NCBI RefSeq assembly: GCF_009601025.1
Contig: NZ_WIVE01000011.1
Coordinates: forward strand, 1-64,000
Length of the DNA stretch: 64,000 nt
Source of the DNA: Roseospira navarrensis
Lineage (GTDB): Bacteria > Pseudomonadota > Alphaproteobacteria > Rhodospirillales > Rhodospirillaceae
Direction: 5' to 3'
How positions within the stretch are numbered: position 1 is the stretch's first letter; each line of letters opens with the position of its first letter. A program made the position numbers and the translations under genes. Positions 1 through 8,596 of the stretch are shown one piece after another. The notes under the pieces were generated by a model. The model worked only from the letters and a program-made list of their open reading frames with translations. It did no database searches and was not told the origin of the DNA.

Positions 1-233
1 GTTCACGTTATGTTCTACGCCGTTTCAGGCCACCTGTCACCACATGATGTGGTCCCGGACTCAAAGGGATAAGCCTTACAGAAATAAAATCCCTAGGCGG
101 CGAAAGCCCGGATGATGAATTGGACACTTCGTCCGCACTAGACGAAGACGTAAGGGCTTTCAGCGAAAATATTTCTATCAAAAGTGAAAATGACCCTCAA
201 TAGAGCGCACCATTACTCTAATTAAAAACAGCA
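1..233. other. AT-richer end of integrated element, no supported gene
   Basis: This stretch is clearly lower in GC than the rest of the window and lies inside the integrated element, downstream of the integrase stop. A plus-strand reading frame is open from 48 to the TAG at 198-200, but it has no ATG or GTG start and is preceded by a stop at 45-47, so it is not called. It may be a decayed gene end or the integrase 3' region. Confidence 0.5.
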
Positions 234-1454
234 CTACTTTTCTCCTAACATCGCTATTAGTGTATCCGCCGTTCGGTTCGCCACGCCGCGCACCGGATCG
301 TCCTGCAAGTGGGCATAGACCTCCGTCGTGCGGGCCTGACGGTGCCCCAGCACCTTGCCGACCAGGAACAGGCTTTCCCCTTGCGCCACGGCGGCGGAGG
401 CGAAGCTATGGCGCAGGTCGTGCAGCCGCACGTCCGCGAGGTCGGCTTTGACGCGCAGGCTCTCCCACACCTTTTGCAGCCCGACCAAGTGGCCCTCGGA
501 TTTCGATGAGGGCAGCACGTGCGGGTTGCCCGCCACGCGCGGCAATGTCCGCAACAGGGCAAGCGGCGCATCGGCCACCGGCACCACCTTCGCCCCGGTC
601 TTGGACTCGGGCAGCCGCAGGCATCCGCGCTCGAAATCCACCCACTCCCAACGGAGGGTGAGGATTTCGCTCTTGCGGCACCCGGTCAGCAGCATGAGGC
701 GAATGGCCGCGATGGCGAAGGGATTGGTGCCCGTCTGTTCGGCTTCCCGGAGGGCCGCCCCGAGCCGGTCCAGTTCCTCCATGCTGAGGAACGGCTCTTT
801 CTTCTGGCCCTTGTACGCCTGCACCCCGCGCACGGGATTGTCCGGCCGCAGGTCGCGTTGAACCGCGAAGGTCAGAGCCGCCCCCAGGATGGCAAGGCAG
901 CGGGCCGCCGTCCCCCGCCCACCTTCCACCACCGCACGGCCGCGCGTGCCGGTCTTGATGTCCGCCGCCGTCTTGCCCTCGGCAATGGCGCGCTGCATCC
1001 GCTCCACGTCCGTCCGGGTGAGGGTGTTGAGCCGCTTGGTCCCGATCAGCGGCTTGATATGCCGTTCGATGTTGCTGCGGTCGATCTTGAGCGTGGACGC
1101 CTTCTTGTGGTCGCACCCCTCGGCCATCCAGAGGTCGAGAAGCTGGGCCATGGTGAGGTCCTTGCGCGTCCGGGTTTTCTCCTCGGCCACGTCCAGGCCG
1201 CCCGCGACCGCGCCCAGCGTTTTCAGCGCCTCCTGACGAGCCTGATCCGGCGTGACCGGCCCGTGCCGACCGAGAGTGACACGCCGTGTGCGCCCGCCAC
1301 GCCCGCCGACGCGGTATTGCACAAGGTAGGTCTTGGTCCCTTTCGGCGTGACCTTCAGCCCGAACCCGCGCAGTTCATCATCCCAGAAGTACGTGTCCGT
1401 TTCCCCGGGCTGGGCCGCGTCCACCGTGCGCTTGCTGAGCTTGACAGTGGGCAT
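234..1454 (-). CDS. Tyrosine-type site-specific integrase (P4/DUF4102 type)
   Basis: The 406-residue product is a tyrosine recombinase that would integrate or excise the element whose edge lies here. The N-terminus (about 1-90) looks like the DUF4102 arm-type DNA-binding domain (LRGFGLKVTPKGTKTY), followed by a SAM-like core-binding domain (about 100-215) and the catalytic domain. All catalytic positions are visible: Arg in TGCRKSEI, Lys in ESKTGAK, His and Arg in HDLRHS, His in LGHRQ and Tyr in TEVYAHL. It reads away from a tRNA 3' fragment about 170 bp upstream, as expected for an island integrase near its attachment site. No excisionase gene is visible inside the window. Its length is normal for the family, so it is probably intact. 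Confidence 0.95.
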   Translation of the reverse strand: MPTVKLSKRTVDAAQPGETDTYFWDDELRGFGLKVTPKGTKTYLVQYRVGGRGGRTRRVTLGRHGPVTPDQARQEALKTLGAVAGGLDVAEEKTRTRKDLTMAQLLDLWMAEGCDHKKASTLKIDRSNIERHIKPLIGTKRLNTLTRTDVERMQRAIAEGKTAADIKTGTRGRAVVEGGRGTAARCLAILGAALTFAVQRDLRPDNPVRGVQAYKGQKKEPFLSMEELDRLGAALREAEQTGTNPFAIAAIRLMLLTGCRKSEILTLRWEWVDFERGCLRLPESKTGAKVVPVADAPLALLRTLPRVAGNPHVLPSSKSEGHLVGLQKVWESLRVKADLADVRLHDLRHSFASAAVAQGESLFLVGKVLGHRQARTTEVYAHLQDDPVRGVANRTADTLIAMLGEK

Positions 1455-1627
1455 GGTTTATGTCTCCCCCCTTCGTTTCCAGTAAGCACATAGTAAGCAC
1501 GCCGACAGGAAACGCAAGGATGGATGCGGACCCTTGCGGTTTGATGAATCGTTATTTTTCAAGGCATTGGGAACGCTGCGGACCCGTACGGAGCGCTATA
1601 AAACACTCATTTTCATCAATGGCATTG

Positions 1628-1663
1628 TAGAGGTCTGGGGTTCGATTCCCCTCGGCTCCACCA
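1628..1663 (+). other. Probable attR: 3' end fragment of a tRNA (tRNA-Ala-like)
   Basis: The sequence holds a T-arm with the TTCGATT loop (1641-1647), an acceptor strand CGGCTCC, the discriminator A and an encoded CCA ending at 1663. No matching 5' half (GGGGCCG or similar) or anticodon arm lies upstream, so this is only the 3' part of a tRNA. The acceptor strand fits tRNA-Ala best; a tmRNA acceptor arm is possible. With the integrase beside it and a terminator just downstream, it is read as the duplicated 3' end left when an element integrated into a tRNA gene. The complete tRNA should lie left of the window. Confidence 0.75.
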
Positions 1664-1671
1664 GTCAGAAA

Positions 1672-1709
1672 AACGGGGTCAGGCCGCCAGGGTCTGGCCC
1701 CGTTTTTTC
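1672..1709 (+). terminator. Rho-independent terminator after the tRNA fragment
   Basis: A stem formed by AACGGGGTCAGGCC and GGTCTGGCCCCGTT (G-U pairs allowed) with a five-base loop is followed by a run of six T. It probably ended the original tRNA transcript. It lies about 50 bp beyond the stop codon of the convergent histidine kinase gene. Confidence 0.85.
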
Positions 1710-1758
1710 GGTCGAGAGCCCGGCCCGGAGCCGGAGTCGCCGTCCTGCGCCCGCCCGG

Positions 1759-3051
1759 TCAGGCCGAGGGCAGGCGCAGGGTGAACGTCGTCCCCTGCCC
1801 CGCTACGCTCTCCACGGCGATGGTGCCGCCCTGGCGCTCGATCAGTTCCTTGCAGATGACCAGCCCCATGCCGGTCCCGGTCTCGCCGCCCGTGCCCTTC
1901 GAGGATTGGCGGCTGCCCAGGCCGAACAGCGTGGGCAGACGATCCGCCCGGATGCCGACGCCGGTGTCGCGAATCTCCAGCACCACGACGTCGCCGTCGG
2001 CGCGGGAGGCAAAGGCGATCTCGTCCCCGTCGCGGGTGAACTTGATGGCGTTGCTGACCAGGTTGCGCACCACGGTGTCCAGCATGCGCGGATCGCCATA
2101 GGCGCACAGGGTCTCCAGATCGTCGGCGCGCAGCGTCACGCCCTTGGCCTGGGCGGCCAGCCGGTAGCGCCCCAGATTGGTCTCCACCAGCCCCACCAGG
2201 TCCACCGCGCCCGGATCGAACTGCACCCTGTCGAGCTGGATGCGGGACCAGTCCAGCAGGTCCTCCAGCAGCTTGAAGGCCTCGGTGGCGGCGCGGTGCA
2301 GCAGGGCGCCGTATTCCTGCACCTTGGCGGGCGGCAGTGCTCCGCCCTGCACGGCCAGCAACTCCGAGAAGCCGAGCAACGGATTGAACGGACTTTTCAG
2401 GTCATGGGCCACGATGGAAAAGAACTTGTCCTTCTGGGCGTTCAGTTCCTCCAACCGGGCGCGCGCGTCCTCCAGGTTCTCGGCCAGGGTCACCAGTTCC
2501 TCGGCCTGCGTCTCCAGGCGCTGTTCCTTGTCCTCCAGATCCGCGATCCGGGCCTCAAGGTCCGCCGTGCGGCGTTCCAGCGCCTCTTCGGCCTGTTTCA
2601 GGGCGGTCACGTCGGTATGGGCCCCCAGCATGCGCCGGGGCGTGCCGTCAGGATCGCGCACCATCAGGCCGCGGCAGCGGACCCAGACGGTATGCCCCTC
2701 CCGATGACGGTAGCGGATGATCTGGTCGAATGGATGCGCGGGGTCGGCCTTGTGCTTCTCGAAATTGGCCTGTACGACGGCAAGGTCGTCCGGATGGATA
2801 TTGCTCTGCCACCATGCGGTGGTGTGTGGCATTTCGTCATCGGCATAGCCGAACAACGATTTGAACCGCGGGCTCAACCACTCGTCATCGGGACTGTCCA
2901 GGTCCCAGTACCACATGCCGTCCAGCGAGCCGTTCTGCAGGAACTCGAACACGGCCGGATCCTTGCGCACCAGCGCATACAGCTCGTCCTTGAGCCGGTG
3001 CGATCCCTCCCGGGGGGGCGCGGACCCGTCATTGCGCGACCCGATATGCAT
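1759..3051 (-). CDS. PAS-domain sensor histidine kinase
   Basis: This 430-residue cytoplasmic-looking sensor kinase has a PAS/PAC fold at about 35-150, a coiled-coil linker at about 150-208, a HisKA domain with the phospho-accepting His in IVAHDLKSPF (about residue 216), and an HATPase domain with N-box NLVSNAIKF (about 330), G1 box RDTGVGI and G2 box GTGMGL. No membrane segment is seen, so it probably senses an internal signal. No response regulator is adjacent. The start is uncertain: ATG at 3051 is chosen because the PAS region begins soon after, but it lacks a clear ribosome site. A TTG at 3201 preceded by GGGAGC is an alternative giving 480 residues. Confidence 0.85.
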   Translation of the reverse strand: MHIGSRNDGSAPPREGSHRLKDELYALVRKDPAVFEFLQNGSLDGMWYWDLDSPDDEWLSPRFKSLFGYADDEMPHTTAWWQSNIHPDDLAVVQANFEKHKADPAHPFDQIIRYRHREGHTVWVRCRGLMVRDPDGTPRRMLGAHTDVTALKQAEEALERRTADLEARIADLEDKEQRLETQAEELVTLAENLEDARARLEELNAQKDKFFSIVAHDLKSPFNPLLGFSELLAVQGGALPPAKVQEYGALLHRAATEAFKLLEDLLDWSRIQLDRVQFDPGAVDLVGLVETNLGRYRLAAQAKGVTLRADDLETLCAYGDPRMLDTVVRNLVSNAIKFTRDGDEIAFASRADGDVVVLEIRDTGVGIRADRLPTLFGLGSRQSSKGTGGETGTGMGLVICKELIERQGGTIAVESVAGQGTTFTLRLPSA

Positions 3052-3430
3052 CGGTGTGGTGATCCCGTCTGCTCCAGCGTCGGCCTTGTCGCGCGTGGGG
3101 CCCTCTCTCCCCTGGCGCCCCCCGGCGTCGTGGCCGACAGGGTGGGCGCGCTTCAAGAGTACGTCCGAAATGATGGGGGAACAAGAATCCACGCGCGACA
3201 AGCTCCCAGGGTTGCATCCTCTTCAACCCGGCGTTCCGTCATGGTGGCCCAGGAGGCCAGCGGCTCAACCATTCTGTTCGGCGCGGCGGGATCGTGTTGC
3301 CGGGCCGCCCCCGTCCGCAGCACCGGGCGGCGCGGCCCGGTGACGCCGACGCTCCCGCGCATCGGCGGGCATCCGCACAGGCGATGGGCGTCCCGTCGAG
3401 TCGCGGGACCGACTGCGGCCCGATGCGGCA
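3052..3430. other. Intergenic region or alternative kinase N-terminus
   Basis: About 380 bases separate two leftward genes. The kinase frame stays open upstream to a TTG at 3201, so part of this may be coding. The remainder holds only GC-rich imperfect hairpins without a T-run; no gene or clear promoter is seen. Confidence 0.4.
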
Positions 3431-4006
3431 TCAGCTCACCTCGCGCAGCTCGACCGGCACGCGATTGACGGGCTGGGGCGGCGTTCCGGTGGGCGAGAAC
3501 TTGTAGAGTTGCCCCTCCCAACGGCCGAAATCGAAGTTCTGCGGCTGATACCACTGGATCCGGTTCGCCGCGTAGACAGTCGCGTCGGTATGGATGGCCA
3601 GCGCCCCCATCAGGTACTGCCCGTCCTCCGCCGTGAACTCGTTGCCGGCCTCGGTGTTGGAGGCCGCGCAGGCATAGACGACGATGTTGGTGACCTTGCC
3701 CCTGATGGCCTCCCACGCCGAGACGTTGCCGTGCATCACGCCTTCCCGGCCCAACTGCAGGCCCTGACCGCCCACGTCCCCGGACATCCGAAGCCGCGTG
3801 CTCGACCCGGCGAACCCGTGGCACAGCACGAACAGGGAATGCAGCTTGCCATGCTCACCGTGCAGCGTGTTGACGGAATTGAAGAGCTGGCGAAGGGGTG
3901 TGGCCCCGTCCGTCGTGATGACGTTCAAGTCGTACCACCACTGAACGAAGGCGTTCGGCAGGGTTCCCGTCAGCCGTCTGTCCCGCGCGATGACATACTC
4001 GGCCAT
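3431..4006 (-). CDS. Orphan protein with caspase-like His/Cys motifs
   Basis: A 191-residue protein starting at an ATG preceded by a strong site (GAGGAGAGTGCTCC). I do not recognise a named family. Two motifs stand out: a hydrophobic strand ending in LFVLCHGFAG (about 58-67) and a second ending in IVVYACAAS (about 110-118). A His-Gly and a downstream Cys, each at the end of a beta strand, are arranged as in caspase, gingipain and CHAT proteases and in DUF4347 domains. There is no signal peptide or membrane segment. The C-terminus is Trp- and Tyr-rich. No substrate or partner is evident; the neighbours are a histidine kinase and an AsmA-like protein. Protease activity is inference only. Confidence 0.6.
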   Translation of the reverse strand: MAEYVIARDRRLTGTLPNAFVQWWYDLNVITTDGATPLRQLFNSVNTLHGEHGKLHSLFVLCHGFAGSSTRLRMSGDVGGQGLQLGREGVMHGNVSAWEAIRGKVTNIVVYACAASNTEAGNEFTAEDGQYLMGALAIHTDATVYAANRIQWYQPQNFDFGRWEGQLYKFSPTGTPPQPVNRVPVELREVS

Positions 4007-4309
4007 GGAGCACTCTCCTCGCATTTTTGATCCTGATCGGCGCTGAACCGGACCCGTCGGCGTCACCGCCTCCGCCGCGCCCCGGCTCCCTGCGCGGGGC
4101 GACGGCCGCACCGCGATCACCAGCGCGGTCCTGTCGGACCCGGAGCCTGACGCGGCGGGGCCTGGGCGAAATCACGCGACGACATCGCCAACCCCCGCGT
4201 GCCCTTGGCGACAAGGTTCTTTAGAGGATGCTACGTCAGTTGGTCAGACACCACAAGAAAGGGCTGGGTTACAACTTGCCGCCACCCCTCGATTTCATAG
4301 GGATGTCTT
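4007..4309. other. Intergenic region with a REP-like repeat
   Basis: Roughly 300 bases without a gene. It holds an inverted copy of the dispersed repeat listed separately at about 4028-4082. The part from 4215 to 4309 is moderately AT-richer and shows no recognisable promoter. Confidence 0.5.
4028..4082 (-). repeat. REP-like dispersed repeat, copy 1
   Basis: On the minus strand it reads GGCGCGGCGGAGGCGGTGA, then CGCCGACGGGTCCGGTTCAG, then CGCCGATCAGGATCA. The same pattern occurs at about 8597-8658 and 24204-24265, always intergenic. The conserved core is GCGGAGGCGRTGA...GTCCGGTTCA.CGCCGATC. Confidence 0.75.
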
Positions 4310-7099
4310 TTACGGGGGGTCCAGACCCAGCCGGGAAAGCCGTTCCTTTATGCGTTCAGGAATTGTATAGCCCTGGAGTCCTTCCTGAATAATGCGCGTC
4401 AGCGGCCCCGAAACGTTGAGATTCAACTGGAACGGATACCCGTCCAGAACCTGGGCATTCGCGCCTTCAAGGCGGAGACCCACCGACATCTCGTCCGCCG
4501 TGCTGCCCTCGACGGTCATGGACAGATCGGTGTAGCGGAAGTCCTCCAGCGCCCGCGCGGCCAGATCCACGCCCTGACTCGCGCCCCCGCCGGCGGGCAG
4601 CGCGGTGCCGCTGTACTGCACCACACCCGGTGCGATCGCCGCCAGCCGTCCGGTGTCGATCCGCACGTCTCCCGGCGTGATGACCATGGGCACCAGCCCG
4701 TCCACCGTCCCGGAGACGGAGAGATCGTCGATGGGCGTCATGGCGGCGAGTTCGCTCAGCTCGATCCCACGCACGGTCAGCGTCAGGGGAATGCGCTCGA
4801 ACCCGGTCAGCGGGATGGTCGCGCTGTCGGTGGTGATGTCCCCGCCAGCGAAGCGCATCGTGGCCTCTTCCAGCACGAACGCGCCGGCCCCGTCGAGCCG
4901 GTAGCGCACCACCAGATCGGAGAAGGCGAGGCCCATGGTCAGGCCCGCCGCGACCAGTTCCTGGCTGGGGCTGCGCGGCGGAGCCAGGCCGGTCAGCCGG
5001 ACCACGCCGTTCAGGTTCTGCAGCCCTGTGGCGCCGTAGGCGGCCTCCACCTCGGCCAGCCCGAAGGACAGGTCCGGCCGCACCGCGCCGCCGTCGCGCC
5101 ACGACAGCGTGCCCTCGACCGCCAGCGAGCCGGCCGACGTGGACAGGTCGGTGAGCGAGCCATACAGGTGCCAGGGCTGGACGCCGTCGCGACCCAGGGT
5201 GATCGGCCGCCCGGTCAGACGCACCGTCCCGTCCTGCCCGTCGCGCCCGATCCAGCCCGTGGCCGTCACCACCCGGTCCCGCAGCGGAGCGCCCACCCGG
5301 GCATCCACGGCGAAGCGGGCGGGGTCGTCCGGGTCCGGCGCCAAGGTCGCCTCCAGCCGCAAGGGCCGCAGCGGATGGCCCGCGACCGGCGTGCCGGCGG
5401 ATTCCCCCGGCAGGCGGGGCAGCCCCCCGGCCAGCGCAACGGTTGGTCCCGCGGGTCGCAAGGTCAGATCGACAGCCAGATCCGCCAGGGTCCAGGGGCC
5501 GGACCGCAGGGACCCGGCCGTGGCGGAGGCGGTCAACGGCGCCGCATCCGTCCAGGGCACGCGCCCAGACGCCGTGACCGACTCCAGGTCGGCGGTCACC
5601 GGCCCGGACAGCGAGACCGGCGCCAGCGCCACATCCAGGGTCAGGGCCGGCGCATCGGCCCCGGCAAGGTCCAGGTCGAGGGTCTGCGGCCGCCCCTCCG
5701 CCAGGGCCAGGACCACGTCGCTCGTCCCATCCAGCACGCCCGGCACCACCGGCGCCGTCAGGTCCAGCGCCCCGGTCTCCAGCCGCAACGCGACGGTCTC
5801 CAGGGAGAGAGTCGCGGTCCCGGCGGACTCCAGGCGGGCGGCGTCGGCCGTGACGGCGTCGTGATCCAGCGCGGTCGCTTCGGCCGTCAGGGCAAAGGGA
5901 CCCGTCAGGGTGGCGTCGGCCACGGCGAGGCGGCGGCTCGTCAGGGTGGCGGACAGGTCCGCCAGCGTCGCCACAGGCACCAGGGCCGCCAGTCCGGTCC
6001 CGCGCAGGGAGACATCCGCCAGCGTGCCCGACAGGCTGTCCAGGGCAGGCGGCCCGTTCAGGGTGAGGTCCACCGTGGCCGCCACGGCGGCCCCCGCGCT
6101 GTCGGCCGTCACGCGGCCGCGCACGGTCGGCGCGGCGCCGTTCAACGGGACCGTCACCCGCACCGGCGCGCCGTCCGCTCCCGGGGCCAGCGTCAGGGAC
6201 AGCGGGCCCTCGGCCAAGGCCCCGACCGCCGACGGCAGCCCGGACAGCAGCGCCGGGTCCAGGGCGGCGGCCCGGGCCTCAAGGCCGTCGGTCTCGACCC
6301 GGAGCCCCTCCGCGTTCCAGTCCACGGACAGCATGCCGTGCGCCGCCAGATCGCGGGCCAGCCCCGGGCGGTCCCGGGGCTCCACCTGAAGGGCCACGTC
6401 GCCCCGCATGTTCGGTCCGTTCATAGGGCGGCCCCGCACCGAGGCGGCGGCGTACACGCCGGCCCCCGAGGCGGTCAGGTCGGCGGTGACGCCCGGACTC
6501 GTGCCGTCGTTCCCCGCCTGCATGGACGCATCGCCCAGCACCCGCACCAGGCCCCAGGGGGTATCGAGAGCAAGGCGGATGTCCCGCGCCTCGACCGTCG
6601 AGACCGGCAGCGACGCCGGGTCGCCGCCCGCGTCGTCCGCGTCGTCCGCGTCGTCCGCACCGCCGCCCCCCCTGAGCATGGCGGTGAAGGGTCCGGCATC
6701 CAGGCCGGTTTCGGGGTCCCAGGCGGCGCGGGCATGCAGGCCCGTGACCGTGACCTCGTCCAGCGACAGGCCGTTCAGTCTGGCCATCACGTGATCGGCT
6801 CGCACCCGGCCACCCGCCAGGGACAGGCCGGAGACAACCACCCGGTCCGGATCCAGCACCTCCACCGAGACGCGGGCCGGCCCGACCCCCGCCCGCGCCA
6901 GCACATGGGGCGCCACGGCGTCGGCAAGCCGGATCCGCTGGTCCCACCCCAGCCACACCAGCCCGGCGACCAGCACCGGCAGAAGCAGGACGTCGCGCGC
7001 CACCATGCGCCATAGGGGCGGCCGCCGCCGAATCCGCGCGGGAGGACCCGCCTCGGCCGGCTCATCGGTCTGCTCGGTCTCCTGCGCCGTGGCGGTCAT
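4310..7099 (-). CDS. YdbH/AsmA-like intermembrane lipid-transport family protein
   Basis: A 929-residue protein with one membrane segment near the N-terminus (about 38-58, LLLPVLVAGLVWLGW) followed by a very long repetitive beta-rich region, the architecture of AsmA-like bridges between inner and outer membranes. The C-terminal part (YTDLSMTVEG, RLEGANAQVLDGYPFQLNLNVSG) matches the end of the YdbH family, implicated in phospholipid transport in E. coli. ATG at 7099 is chosen because GGGGGAGGGCG precedes it; an ATG at 7120 is in frame. YdbH is often followed by a small lipoprotein YnbE and YdbL; neither is seen downstream here. There is a short Asp-Asp-Ala repeat near residue 155. Confidence 0.8.
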   Translation of the reverse strand: MTATAQETEQTDEPAEAGPPARIRRRPPLWRMVARDVLLLPVLVAGLVWLGWDQRIRLADAVAPHVLARAGVGPARVSVEVLDPDRVVVSGLSLAGGRVRADHVMARLNGLSLDEVTVTGLHARAAWDPETGLDAGPFTAMLRGGGGADDADDADDAGGDPASLPVSTVEARDIRLALDTPWGLVRVLGDASMQAGNDGTSPGVTADLTASGAGVYAAASVRGRPMNGPNMRGDVALQVEPRDRPGLARDLAAHGMLSVDWNAEGLRVETDGLEARAAALDPALLSGLPSAVGALAEGPLSLTLAPGADGAPVRVTVPLNGAAPTVRGRVTADSAGAAVAATVDLTLNGPPALDSLSGTLADVSLRGTGLAALVPVATLADLSATLTSRRLAVADATLTGPFALTAEATALDHDAVTADAARLESAGTATLSLETVALRLETGALDLTAPVVPGVLDGTSDVVLALAEGRPQTLDLDLAGADAPALTLDVALAPVSLSGPVTADLESVTASGRVPWTDAAPLTASATAGSLRSGPWTLADLAVDLTLRPAGPTVALAGGLPRLPGESAGTPVAGHPLRPLRLEATLAPDPDDPARFAVDARVGAPLRDRVVTATGWIGRDGQDGTVRLTGRPITLGRDGVQPWHLYGSLTDLSTSAGSLAVEGTLSWRDGGAVRPDLSFGLAEVEAAYGATGLQNLNGVVRLTGLAPPRSPSQELVAAGLTMGLAFSDLVVRYRLDGAGAFVLEEATMRFAGGDITTDSATIPLTGFERIPLTLTVRGIELSELAAMTPIDDLSVSGTVDGLVPMVITPGDVRIDTGRLAAIAPGVVQYSGTALPAGGGASQGVDLAARALEDFRYTDLSMTVEGSTADEMSVGLRLEGANAQVLDGYPFQLNLNVSGPLTRIIQEGLQGYTIPERIKERLSRLGLDPP

Positions 7100-7209
7100 C
7101 GCCCTCCCCCGGGGGTTCATTCTGGGGCGCAGTCTAGCCCAGTCCGTGCCCCATGGCATCCGGCCCGCCCACTGCGCTACCATGGGCCGCGTCTTCAGGA
7201 GTCGCCCCC

Positions 7210-7785
7210 ATGGCCTATCCGCCGCTCACCGATTCGGCCTTCGATGTCGCGTTCTGGATGCTCGACCGGGCGCTGGACGACAACGAGTACCTCAACCCCC
7301 GCAAGCTGCATCGCCTGCTGTATCTGGCCCAGGCCTATTTCGCCGTGGCCAACGCGGGGCACAAGCTGATGCCGGCCACGTTCGTCGCCGATCCGGACGG
7401 CCCGGTGGAGCCGACCCTGTTCCGCGCCTTCGCCTATAGCCGGCCGCGCGTGGACCTGCAGACCATCCCGGAGCGCGGCACGCAACTGCTCGATTCGATC
7501 TGGCGACGGTTCGGGGCCCATTCCACAGACCACCTGACCAAGGCGCTGAAGCGGCACCCCCCCTATGCCGACGCCTTCGCCGAAGGGCCCCGCGCCGAAA
7601 TCGAGCTGGACGCCATGGTCGCCTTCTACGGCCGCAAGCAAACGGCGACACAGGGCATCGGCGCCCTGACCGACAGCGGCGCGCCGCACATCGAACAGGT
7701 CCTGCGCCCGCGCGTCATGCGCTCCCAGTCGGGCAAGCCGGTCAACGTGCATCAATGGCGGCCGCGCTCGCTGAAGGAGAACTGA
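7210..7785 (+). CDS. Panacea (DUF4065/SocA-like) domain protein
   Basis: A 191-residue cytoplasmic protein starting at an ATG preceded by CAGGAG. The region NPRKLHRLLYLAQAYFAVAN followed by a conserved D-GPVEPTLF segment is typical of the Panacea/DUF4065 domain, found in SocA (the proteolysis adaptor-antitoxin of Caulobacter), in phage-associated GepA and in panacea antitoxins of toxin-antitoxin pairs. No toxin-like gene is adjacent: the divergent gene is a YdbH-like protein and the next plus-strand gene a lipoprotein. It may therefore be a solitary adaptor or the remnant of a pair. Assignment rests on motif resemblance; function is inferred. Confidence 0.75.
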   Translation: MAYPPLTDSAFDVAFWMLDRALDDNEYLNPRKLHRLLYLAQAYFAVANAGHKLMPATFVADPDGPVEPTLFRAFAYSRPRVDLQTIPERGTQLLDSIWRRFGAHSTDHLTKALKRHPPYADAFAEGPRAEIELDAMVAFYGRKQTATQGIGALTDSGAPHIEQVLRPRVMRSQSGKPVNVHQWRPRSLKEN

Positions 7786-7836
7786 CCCGGTCCGGCAGTC
7801 GGATATGCGGTTTTTGCATCGCAGCAACGAATTTTC

Positions 7837-7866
7837 TTGCATCAAACGCATGGCTGAGGGCATAAG
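7837..7866 (+). promoter_or_regulatory. Possible sigma70-type promoter
   Basis: TTGCAT (7837-7842) and CATAAG (7861-7866) are separated by 18 bases within a locally AT-richer stretch after the Panacea gene. It would drive the short transcript that ends at the 7943 hairpin. Based on motif spacing only. Confidence 0.35.
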
Positions 7867-7912
7867 AACCCCACCACGCAAGTGGATCAGGGAGGACCGT
7901 CCGGCGGCGACA

Positions 7913-7984
7913 ATGACCCTCAAGGGCCGCGCCGCGAAATATGCCGCCGCAGGGGGAGATCCCGTGCGGCGGCTTTTCGTTTGA
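7913..7984 (+). CDS. Possible 23-residue small protein overlapping a terminator
   Basis: A short frame begins MTLKGRAAKY and ends with RRLFV at a TGA (7982-7984). A GGAGGA lies 16 bases before the ATG, farther than usual. The coding part overlaps the strong GC-rich stem followed by TTTT. It is either a tiny protein gene, a leader peptide or chance. I recognise no family. Confidence 0.25.
   Translation: MTLKGRAAKYAAAGGDPVRRLFV
7943..7978 (+). terminator. Rho-independent terminator
   Basis: A perfect nine-base-pair stem GCCGCCGCA / TGCGGCGGC is followed by TTTTCGTTT. It ends transcripts from the Panacea gene or a short transcript started just upstream, and insulates the lipoprotein gene. Confidence 0.8.
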
Positions 7985-8070
7985 TGAGGGGCGGACGGGC
8001 GCGCCATGCGGCCAGCCTCGACGCGCGCCCCATCCGGCCGAAAGGCTCATGCGAACGGGAGGGTCCCCCC

Positions 8071-8550
8071 ATGCCTGTCGCGCCCTGGTCCGTCGGACAC
8101 GGCACGCCCGCGCGGGCGGCGTTGCTGACGCTGGGACTCGCCGTTGCCGCCTGTGCCCCCCAGCCGACCTATGGACCCCGCCCCGATGCGGGGCGCGGCG
8201 CCGGTCCCGCTGGCGTGATCCAGGACACCACCCGCGCCGCGATGGACAGCGGCTTGACCGCAGGCCCGACGGACAGCCGGCCCGGCCCCGCCGGCCCGGC
8301 CGCCGGCGCCTGCGGTCGGCTTCTGGCGACCCGGGACCATGTGGCGCGCTTGCGCGACCTGATCGCCGCCATCGAGGCCGACGGCGTCACGGAGTCGGAG
8401 CGGACGGACCTGATGCGGGCCTCCAGTCGTCTACACGGGGCCGAGTCCGATCTGGCCGAGGCCCGCCGGGATGTGGCCGGCGCCCGCTTCCGGCTGGAAG
8501 CCCTGACGGGCGGCCGCGTGCGCGCCGGCGATCTGCCGGCGTGCGAATGA
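8071..8550 (+). CDS. Putative lipoprotein, function unknown
   Basis: A 159-residue protein starting at ATG with GGGAGGG upstream. The N-terminus has a signal peptide ending in a lipobox (LGLAVAAC), so it is probably lipidated and exported. The middle is rich in Pro, Gly and Ala; the C-terminal half (about 88-150) is a charged, predicted helical segment (RDLIAAIEADG, ESDLAEARRDVAGARF) that could form a coiled coil. No known family is recognised. It stands alone after a terminator. Confidence 0.75.
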   Translation: MPVAPWSVGHGTPARAALLTLGLAVAACAPQPTYGPRPDAGRGAGPAGVIQDTTRAAMDSGLTAGPTDSRPGPAGPAAGACGRLLATRDHVARLRDLIAAIEADGVTESERTDLMRASSRLHGAESDLAEARRDVAGARFRLEALTGGRVRAGDLPACE

Positions 8551-8596
8551 TCCGTCTCGGCAGTCGCCGGCCGGACCCATACCGCCCGACTGCGCC

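Noticed and set aside
51-200. Plus-strand frame ending in SENDPQ at a TAG (198-200)
   Set aside because: It has no ATG or GTG start and an in-frame stop at 45-47; at most a decayed gene end.
3302-3360. Extra REP-like copy near CGGTGACGCCGACG
   Set aside because: Only about 14 bases match the REP core and the rest of the element is missing; judged a chance match.
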